The position numbers and the translations under genes are program-made. Of a DNA stretch of 16,759 nucleotides, positions 1-6,063 are shown piece by piece; the first letter of the stretch is position 1, and each line of letters starts with the position of its first letter. The notes under the pieces were generated by a model. It saw only the letters and a program-made list of their open reading frames with translations, made no database searches and was not told where the DNA came from. The stretch comes from Stephanodiscus triporus (lineage: Eukaryota; Bacillariophyta; Thalassiosirophyceae; Thalassiosirales; Thalassiosiraceae): positions 1 through 16,759 of the forward strand of contig JALLAZ010000354.1 in assembly GCA_036939755.1 (NCBI GenBank). The letters run 5' to 3'.

Positions 1-95
1 CGACATGGTCTGTGTCGTGTCGGCGACATGGCGCCGACATGTCGGCATGTCGGTCATTTTGGGGGGAAAAAATCCCCGACACGACACCGACATTA
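1..95. repeat. Short inverted and direct repeats at window edge
   Basis: GTGTCGTGTCGG at 12-23 is matched by its exact reverse complement at 76-87, giving 12-bp arms around a 52-base spacer. Between them CGACATG-type words recur in both orientations (24-30, 35-41, 45-52), and GGGG at 63-66 faces CCCC at 74-77. It could be the terminal repeat of another mobile element cut by the window edge, or a simple foldback; the sequence left of base 1 is needed to tell. Confidence 0.45.
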
Positions 96-471
96 CCAGC
101 CATTGAATGGAGGAGACTATGGAGGGGGGGCGTAGTGACCAGAAGGAGGCATGGGGAAGCACAATAGCATCATTTTTGCAGGGGGCAAAGTTCAAAGGGA
201 GGTAGAAAACTAAATAAATAGTTGAGATTAGGAAATAATTTTTTTCTCGGCCAGTATATTATTTAGTTAAACCCTGCCACTCCACCCTCAGTCAACCCCT
301 TCCGCACAGGGTGGGGTGGCTATAAAAACTAAAATCCATGCCGCTGGATGACCGGCTCCACCATGGTGGTGTTGTTTGTTGGATGGTCACGCATAGCCAA
401 CCATACCTATTCCTATGTAAGAAATGTAGCTACTCTAAAATTATCAAAAATAAATGTTACTGAGTAGTTAG

Positions 472-753
472 TTAGGCCACCTGGGCATCCGTGTCTCTTC
501 CAGAAAAATTATCCATCTGCCCATTGGGCCCATCTATGATGGCAACCTTACGTGACTTCTTGTTTGCCCGTAGCCTCTCAATATCTCTCTTCCACCGGGA
601 CAGAAGACTCTTGATGGCATACCACTTGCAGACCTTGCCTGTCGCACCCCCTTCAGACGGAGGAGGATCGAACGAGGCATTGTGAGAGGGGAAGGATGGA
701 TGGAGGATGTGAGTATTTGGAGGTTCGCCAAAAATACATCTACTCCCCGGCAT
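472..753 (-). CDS. Weak possible coding fragment, 93 aa
   Basis: An ATG-started frame of 93 codons lies outside the mobile element. Its C-terminal half looks more protein-like than most chance frames: a basic, Trp-containing stretch (CKWYAIKSLLSRWKRDIERL) followed by many Lys and Arg residues. It has no recognisable family, no clear splice partners and no obvious promoter. It may be a terminal exon or a degraded remnant; chance is equally possible. Confidence 0.2.
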   Translation of the reverse strand: MPGSRCIFGEPPNTHILHPSFPSHNASFDPPPSEGGATGKVCKWYAIKSLLSRWKRDIERLRANKKSRKVAIIDGPNGQMDNFSGRDTDAQVA

Positions 754-911
754 GCCAAATTGAAACACACAGGAACAAGTACAACAAAATATTTTATTAT
801 TCCTACGTAGATCTTAGTACATTCTTGACATCTGACCCGGCCAGCTAAAAAAGAGAGTTTTAGACCTTCGCACTTTGGTGTTTTGCCATTGCTTATGCCC
901 CGGCTTAGGTA

Positions 912-920
912 GTAGAGGGT
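912..920. repeat. Target site duplication, left copy (9 bp)
   Basis: GTAGAGGGT stands directly before the left terminal inverted repeat and is repeated exactly and in the same orientation at 2888-2896. The bases on either side of the two copies differ, so the duplication is exactly 9 bp. Confidence 0.85.
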
Positions 921-1020
921 CACCCATATCTGCGTACCAGGCTAGTGAGTGACTGTACTGTAACTACCTATCGGTAGGTACGTACAGGCACTACCTGGCA
1001 CCCATAGGAAAAATGGCCTC
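921..1020 (+). repeat. Left terminal inverted repeat
   Basis: It matches the reverse complement of 2778-2887. The longest uninterrupted identical block is the inner one, which includes GGCACTACCTGGCACCCATA (987-1006) and runs on through GGAAAAATGGCCTC. Weaker similarity (GCGGGATCTAAAA against GCGGGGTCTAAAA) continues to about 1040. The repeat itself contains a small palindrome around 964-980 (TACCTATCGGTAGGTA). Confidence 0.85.
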
Positions 1021-1122
1021 GCCTGTTGCGGGATCTAAAAAACACTACTAGTTAAATTGAAGCAGTAGAGAACACTACATACCCCTGGGAGTTTTTTTAT
1101 TCACTGTATATCTATCTACCCC

Positions 1123-2006
1123 CTATTCATCCCCACCCTCACCCCTCCCCTCTTCGAATGTCGGAACACAAGCCCAAACCCTGTCATTCAGAATAGCCAT
1201 TGAATCTTTCATTCTTCTAAGTCTCAGCACAACATCATCCTTGCCGCCCAAGTCATGTTTTGTTGTCCCTCCCTCCTTCTTGACCTCTTTCACGTCAATG
1301 TCTATTATCTGTAAGCGCAATAACAACAAGCAGATAGCATGAGCAGCCAACATGGATTTATCGCCCATTGTGCCCCCCTCTAGTATTCTTTCTTTGTTTG
1401 CTTTTTTATGAATCGAATCAAGCTCGCTGGCAACGCTGTGTTCCCATTGAAGAAATATGTTAGCCAATCCGCCAGGAAGGAACAATTGATTCTACCTACA
1501 TTCCATCCTGCTCTTTCCTTGCCTGCCAAATCCCGACAGTACAAACACAGGCTTCCGCATACCACCCTATTGTCAGTACGTTCTGGGTTTTCAAAGTATT
1601 CCTCCAATAAGACATGTTGACATCTCTGTGGCAACACGAGAATGACCAGAACATCAAATAGAGAGCTGAGCTGTTTTTGTTGGTCGGAGGTATTGGTCTC
1701 TCTCCTCACTCTTGAATATATCCTCACAAAGCACATGAACGACAGGTGGACTGTGTATCTGTTCTCTCCGGGCTCTAGAGTTTGATTCCGATCGACACGG
1801 CTGAATTCCTGAACAAGTGAGTACATCGATGGTGGAAACCTCAGATGATACAATTTATGGCAATTGGCTCTCAATAGCCTACACGTTGATTTCATCAAAG
1901 TAGCAACAGTATTTGACGAAGGTGGGGCGTGATCACTTGCAACATCGTTTATTTTTTGGGCAATAATATTAAATCCGGTCTTAACCCGACTGCGTATTAG
2001 CGGCAT
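1123..2006 (-). pseudogene. Broken RecQ-like zinc-motif C-terminal fragment
   Basis: Two overlapping minus-strand frames appear to be pieces of one coding region. The first runs from ATG at 2006 to a TAG at 1380-1382. It contains RCQHVLLEEYFENP followed about nine residues later by CGSLCLYC, resembling the RecQ-helicase zinc-binding region, where a Cys near an LL.YF motif is followed by a cluster of three cysteines. The second frame (stop at 1123-1125) continues with helical, Leu-rich sequence (HAICLLLLRLQIIDIDVKEV) but is in a different phase, so the join needs a frameshift near 1380-1430, by a run of six G/C bases, or an intron; I could not find a good GT-AG pair that restores the phase. 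No helicase motor motifs are present. I infer a truncated, captured fragment in the mobile element. The family call rests on a motif only. Confidence 0.4.
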
Positions 2007-2066
2007 AATGCTAAAATGGAAGAAACCCAACGGCTGCGGCTACAGCGTGCAGCGGCGCAATGGCAT

Positions 2067-2420
2067 GACGTCGTTGTCCCATTCAATTGCGCAACTGTGT
2101 TGTCTTGTTTGACGGCGTGACAGCATCGTCCCGTTCAACGGCGCGAAGGCGTTGTCCCGCATTGTCCCATTCGACGGCGTTGTCCCGTTCGTCGGCGCGA
2201 AGGCATTGTCCCGCGTTGTCCCGTTCGACGGCGTTGTCCCACATTGTCCTGTTCAGGTTATCCCGTTTGACAGCGTGACGGCGTTGTCCCGTTTGACGGT
2301 GTGACGGCGTTGTCCCATTCGACGGTGCGACGGTGCCGCATTGTCCCACGTTGTCCCGTTTGATGGCGTTGTCCCGCGTTGTCCCATTCGACGGCACGAC
2401 AGCATTGTCCCATTCCATGG
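2067..2420. repeat. Degenerate minisatellite (GTTGTCCCGTTCGACGGCG-type units)
   Basis: Units close to GTTGTCCCGTTCGACGGCG, joined by short CGA/TGAC-rich linkers (full unit about 22-26 bp), repeat more than ten times with point changes and partial units. Shorter GTTGTCCC-GC units are interspersed. Because the unit has few stop triplets, a 168-codon frame stays open on the minus strand (2083-2589) with recurring ERDNAV-like peptides; I regard this as a by-product of the repeat. Confidence 0.8.
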
Positions 2421-2777
2421 AGGCATTCGTCCTGTTCGATGGCAGCTCTGTCATTGGATGGTGTGGCACAATAGGCAACAAGAGGGCAACAAGCCGCTCA
2501 AAACCATGAAAATCACACCAGACATCATGGCAGGTCCCAAAGAGGGACTTGGTACAGCCGGGAAGGCGACACCGAGCGGCCAGGCTCATTCCTCATGATG
2601 GTGGAAGCTTAAGTCCAAGCGGATTTGGAATGGGGGGTTGGAGTCTTACCGATGCTGTACAAGACTGCATTTTTGGCGAAAACTACCATGGTGGGGCCCT
2701 AGCTTTAAGAGGAAGGTTTCGGCCGAAAATTGATTTTAGACCCCGCAGAGATTCCTGGTACAAACCTACATACGGGG
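2421..2777. other. Non-coding right interior of the mobile element
   Basis: No supported gene. The stretch separates the minisatellite from the right terminal repeat. The part from about 2734 carries the weaker inward extension of the inverted repeat (TTTTAGACCCCGCA, complementary to the sequence near 1027-1040). Confidence 0.55.
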
Positions 2778-2887
2778 AGGCCATTTTTCCTATGGGTGCC
2801 AGGTAGTGCCTGTACATACATACCTACCGAAGGTAGTTACCACAGTACCATACAGTCACTAGCCTGGTACATACGCAGGTATGGGTG
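2778..2887 (-). repeat. Right terminal inverted repeat
   Basis: This is the reverse-complement partner of 921-1020. Relative to the left copy it has extra TATG/TGTA-like tetranucleotides at several points and lacks one AGTG. The inner palindrome is better preserved here: TAACTACC / GGTAGGTA around TTC on the minus strand, 7 of 8 pairs. Confidence 0.85.
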
Positions 2888-2896
2888 GTAGAGGGT
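2888..2896. repeat. Target site duplication, right copy (9 bp)
   Basis: GTAGAGGGT directly follows the right terminal repeat and is identical to 912-920. Confidence 0.85.
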
Positions 2897-3140
2897 GCAG
2901 AACACAGTGCTAGTGCAGCACAATGACTGCTCCCGCCATTTTGTTTGGTATTATGGTGGAGTCCCATTCCTAAACCTTCCCCAACCAACCACCAACCCTC
3001 TCTCTTCACTCTTCACGCACCCGACGCCCTCCATTCTCTCTCGTCCGCGGTCATCAGTCATCGCTCTCGCCTCCTGGGGAAGAACAAATAATAATACCAA
3101 GGATATAAAGGCGCCGCTCACCTTATTCTCTGAGAGAATC
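2897..3140 (+). promoter_or_regulatory. Remaining MRD1 proximal upstream region
   Basis: Only 244 bases separate the mobile-element insertion site from the MRD1 ATG. The stretch is pyrimidine-rich (CTCTCTTCACTCTTCACGC, and TCTCTCGTCC near 3035), with a TATAAA-like string at about 3103-3108. The TATA-like string sits too close to the ATG to be a confident TATA box. The reading frame is open upstream of 3141, but that part has no ATG and no protein-like features. Confidence 0.35.
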
Positions 3141-5870
3141 ATGACCACGCCAACAGCAGCAGCAACAGCAACAACAACAGCGCCATCGCCGGCGCCGGCA
3201 ACAACTACGCGAGTATGCATCAAGAACCTCCACCCATCCTTCGACGAGACGAAACTCAAAAGTCATCTGCGAACCGCCCAACCGACCCTCCTTATCACGG
3301 ATTGCAAGCTGCTCAAGACGAGTGATGGGCGGAGTCGTAAAATTGCCTTCGTCGGGTTCCAGACCCCGTCCCAGGCCGAGGCAGCTGTGTCGTACTTCGA
3401 CAGGAGCTTCGCGGGCACGGCGCGATTGTCAGTCAGCTTGGCCTTCTCAACGAAGAAGAAGCCGCAACAGTCGGAGTATCGTCCTTGGTCGAAGCATAGC
3501 GTCGGATCTTCGAGGAATGAGAAATTGCAGCAACAAAAACAGCAACAACAGGAGAAGGAGCAACAGCGTCAGCAGGAAAAGAAAAATTACAAAGTAAAGC
3601 TCGATGGAGTAGCAGGAGAGGATGATAGCCTTCATGCAGGAGAATCCGATGAGGCCACACGCAAGCGAGAGGAATTTTTATCTGCCATGGGCATGGCTAC
3701 ATCTGGCAAGCAGGGGAGAATTTCCAAGTCGAAATTTTGGGCGAACGATGATGCCATCGCGGAGCCTGGCGCGGTTCAGACCAATGTTGCGCGTCCAGAT
3801 GATGCGACCGATGAGGACAATAGTGATGCCGATAGTGACAGCAGCGTTGGCAGCAGCAACAGCTCGGACTCGGAAAGTGATGATGGTTTATTCGATGGCG
3901 TGGTAGCTAAAAAGGGAGAGAAGGAAAGGATTTCTTCTGACTTGGACTTTTTGAGGTCCAAGCAAGTTGAGGCAGATACCCTCGCAGATGAAAGCGACAA
4001 TGAAGGCAATGAGGGCGACGATGGCAGTGATTCAAGTAGCGCCCCAGATGACTCTTCAAATGACAGTGACATTAGCAGAAGCAATAGGGAAGAAAATGGC
4101 AATGCAGACAAGTCCACTGGAGGAGAGAAGGTCGCGCTGCAAAGCCCTTCTGATGTCCCGGAGTCGTCCATCATTTCAGGGGAAGAGAAAGACTCAGAAG
4201 TCCCTCATCAACTCAACGGCACTCTCGTCGACCGCTTGTTTGTCAGGAACCTACCATTCACGACCACGGAAGAGGACCTGTTTGAAAAGTTCTCCGACTT
4301 CGGTCACGTAACATCCGTTCACATTCCCGTGGATGACTCTAAACGTAACAAGGGATATGCATTCATCAACTTTGAACGCAAGGACGATGCCAAGCTAGCA
4401 ATGGATTCGATGGACGGGGAAGATTTTCAGGGCCGTTTGATTCACATCCTCCCCTCTAGGCCTGCCGTTGATCAAACGAATGGTGTCGATGGGAGGGATT
4501 TGACGTACAAGGATCGTCAGGACCTGGCTAGGCAGAAAGATGCAGAGAAATCGAGCAAGGGCTGGTCTTCCAGTTTTCTGCGTGGGGATGCCGTTGTCGA
4601 TAACTTATCCGATCGTCTGGGGATATCTAAGGGTGATATTTTGAATGTCAAGGATGGAATCTCTTCGGGAAATGCGGCCGTGCGGCTGGCACTCGGCGAG
4701 ACACATATCATTGCAGAGAATACAGCATTTTTTGAGGATCACGGTGTGGATGTGTCGGCACTTGAGACAAAATCGAACAAAAAAGATGGCGGCGGCGGTG
4801 CGCCAACACGCAGTAAGACGATGATCTTGGTGAAGAATCTTCCGTATGACACATCGCTGGAGGATTTAACGAAGGTGTTCCATGATATAGGGGGAGATGT
4901 GCCTCATAAAATTGTGCTCCCTCCATCAAAGAGCGCAGCTCTCGTGGAGTACGGCCATGCTACTGATGCCCGTCGTGCGTTCAGAAAACTGGCATACAAA
5001 AAATTCAAGCACGTTCCCTTGTACTTAGAGTGGGCACCTATGAAGGCGGAAGGCAAACAAATACCTCCGACAGAGGACATGAAAGTAGATGCTCCGGGTG
5101 ACATTGTGGTGAAACCAGGATTTCTTGAAGATGATCCGTCCATGGAAACTGCTGATGCTGGAGCCTCTCTAACTGTTTACGTAAAAAACCTCAATTTTGC
5201 TACGAGTGAGGATCAATTGGAACAGGCTTTTACAAAAGCTGGCATCCAACCGCGTGCAGTCAAGATCCCTACGAAGGCTGCGCCAATGAAGAGACATGGT
5301 GCATCACTGGCGGCTGATTCCAGCGGTGGCAATAATGACGTGAGGCGGCTATCAATGGGTTTTGGATTTGTTGAATTCCAGTCGGAAGCAGAGGCACTCA
5401 AGGCCATGAAATCATTGCAAGGAAAGGTAGTTGACGGTCATGCATTAGAAATAAAACTGTCCACAAAGAGTCTCTCCTCGCCGAAAATACCTGCCGCCAA
5501 CAAGCCATCCAATAGTACCAAAATCATGATTCGCAATGTACCCTTCGAAGCAACACGAACGGAACTTCTTCAACTATTTGGTTCGTTTGGCCAATTGAAA
5601 AAAGTACGACTTCCGAAAAAATTTGATGGATCACATCGTGGATTCGCATTCTGCGAGTTCGTCACAAGTAAGGAAGCCCAGAATGCCATGACTACATTAT
5701 CCCGAACGCATTTGTATGGTAGGCACTTAGTCCTAGAGTGGGCAGAATCAGCAGATGAAGATGGACATGGAAATGCAGACGTGGATGCAATAAGGGAGAA
5801 GGCAAAGAGGGATGCAATGCGAGCAGGACTGGGTGGGGCTGGAAAGAAGGGAAAACATCTTAAGTTCTAA
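3141..5870 (+). CDS. MRD1: Mrd1/RBM19-type five-RRM ribosome biogenesis protein
   Basis: The intronless gene encodes 909 aa, close to yeast Mrd1, which also has five RRMs (animal RBM19 has six). RRMs lie at about residues 24-103, 365-440, 560-633, 678-776 and 793-868. RNP2 and RNP1 are clear in RRM2 (LFVRNL 366-371, KGYAFINF 404-411) and RRM5 (IMIRNV 795-800, RGFAFCEF 833-840). RRM1 is followed by a Gln/Lys-rich coil (129-147) and an acidic Ser/Asp linker (about 220-355). The RRM2-RRM3 linker carries the block typical of this family: GWSSSFLRGDAVVDNL (474-489) and AVRLALGETHIIAENTAFF (513-531). Family knowledge: Mrd1 binds pre-rRNA and U3 snoRNA in the nucleolus and is needed for 18S rRNA processing in the small-subunit processome. 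I chose ATG 3141 because it is the first ATG in this frame before RRM1; the upstream open frame starts only with GTG. RRM3 has a degenerate RNP1 (SAALVEY). Confidence 0.93.
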   Translation: MTTPTAAATATTTAPSPAPATTTRVCIKNLHPSFDETKLKSHLRTAQPTLLITDCKLLKTSDGRSRKIAFVGFQTPSQAEAAVSYFDRSFAGTARLSVSLAFSTKKKPQQSEYRPWSKHSVGSSRNEKLQQQKQQQQEKEQQRQQEKKNYKVKLDGVAGEDDSLHAGESDEATRKREEFLSAMGMATSGKQGRISKSKFWANDDAIAEPGAVQTNVARPDDATDEDNSDADSDSSVGSSNSSDSESDDGLFDGVVAKKGEKERISSDLDFLRSKQVEADTLADESDNEGNEGDDGSDSSSAPDDSSNDSDISRSNREENGNADKSTGGEKVALQSPSDVPESSIISGEEKDSEVPHQLNGTLVDRLFVRNLPFTTTEEDLFEKFSDFGHVTSVHIPVDDSKRNKGYAFINFERKDDAKLAMDSMDGEDFQGRLIHILPSRPAVDQTNGVDGRDLTYKDRQDLARQKDAEKSSKGWSSSFLRGDAVVDNLSDRLGISKGDILNVKDGISSGNAAVRLALGETHIIAENTAFFEDHGVDVSALETKSNKKDGGGGAPTRSKTMILVKNLPYDTSLEDLTKVFHDIGGDVPHKIVLPPSKSAALVEYGHATDARRAFRKLAYKKFKHVPLYLEWAPMKAEGKQIPPTEDMKVDAPGDIVVKPGFLEDDPSMETADAGASLTVYVKNLNFATSEDQLEQAFTKAGIQPRAVKIPTKAAPMKRHGASLAADSSGGNNDVRRLSMGFGFVEFQSEAEALKAMKSLQGKVVDGHALEIKLSTKSLSSPKIPAANKPSNSTKIMIRNVPFEATRTELLQLFGSFGQLKKVRLPKKFDGSHRGFAFCEFVTSKEAQNAMTTLSRTHLYGRHLVLEWAESADEDGHGNADVDAIREKAKRDAMRAGLGGAGKKGKHLKF

Positions 5871-6063
5871 GAAGAATACTCTATTAAATAGCCTTGACCT
5901 CCTCCCAAAATACTTCGGTAGATATCGTACTCGAGAGTAGGTACATAAATCGTTAGCGGTATCGTTGTTGGATGTTGTATTTATCTTCTCTAGTATCATC
6001 TACGATACGTACTCTCTGGAGTAGAGAGGTATCTCTCTCTCTGGAGGTAATTTTATCTACATC
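5871..6063 (+). promoter_or_regulatory. Short intergenic region between MRD1 and the BAH-ELM2-SANT gene
   Basis: These 193 bases must hold both the MRD1 3' end and the promoter of the next gene. CTCTCTGGAG occurs twice (6012-6021 and 6036-6045), and CTCTCT / AGAGAG form a small hairpin around GGAGT (6012-6028). No clear TATA box is seen. Confidence 0.35.

Larger units (their letters stand above)
1..920. other. Upstream region without a convincing gene
   Basis: No long reading frame with protein-like composition is seen on either strand. The stretch holds a repeat-rich start (1-95, listed separately), G-rich tracts near 124-130, a 12-base palindrome around 360-371 (CCACCATGGTGG), a TATA-like string near 331-338, and one weak minus-strand frame at 472-753. 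It ends with the left copy of the 9-bp target duplication of the mobile element. Confidence 0.6.
921..2887. mobile_element. Non-autonomous Mutator-like (MULE) element, 1967 bp
   Basis: The element begins CACCCATA and ends TATGGGTG. The first 100 or so bases match the reverse complement of the last 110 with a few 4-5 base gaps. A perfect 9-bp direct repeat (GTAGAGGGT) abuts both ends. Long terminal inverted repeats plus a 9-bp target duplication are known hallmarks of the Mutator/MULE superfamily. I see no transposase frame, so it is probably mobilised in trans. Inside are a broken RecQ-like zinc-motif fragment (minus strand, 1123-2006) and a GTTGTCCC-type minisatellite (about 2067-2420), making it similar in build to gene-carrying Pack-MULEs. 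The exact duplication argues for insertion recent enough that the target repeats have not diverged, although the two inverted repeats differ by several small indels. A foldback element of another superfamily is the alternative. Confidence 0.8.

Noticed and set aside
2083..2589. 168-codon minus-strand frame over the minisatellite
   Set aside because: Its open length follows from the repeat unit lacking stop triplets; the peptide is a degenerate repeat with no conserved features.
2895..3140. 82-codon upstream extension of MRD1
   Set aside because: It would begin with GTG inside the 9-bp target duplication and has no ATG or protein-like features; the ATG at 3141 directly precedes RRM1.
3776..4174. 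132-codon minus-strand frame in MRD1
   Set aside because: Ser/Leu-rich shadow of the acidic linker of Mrd1.
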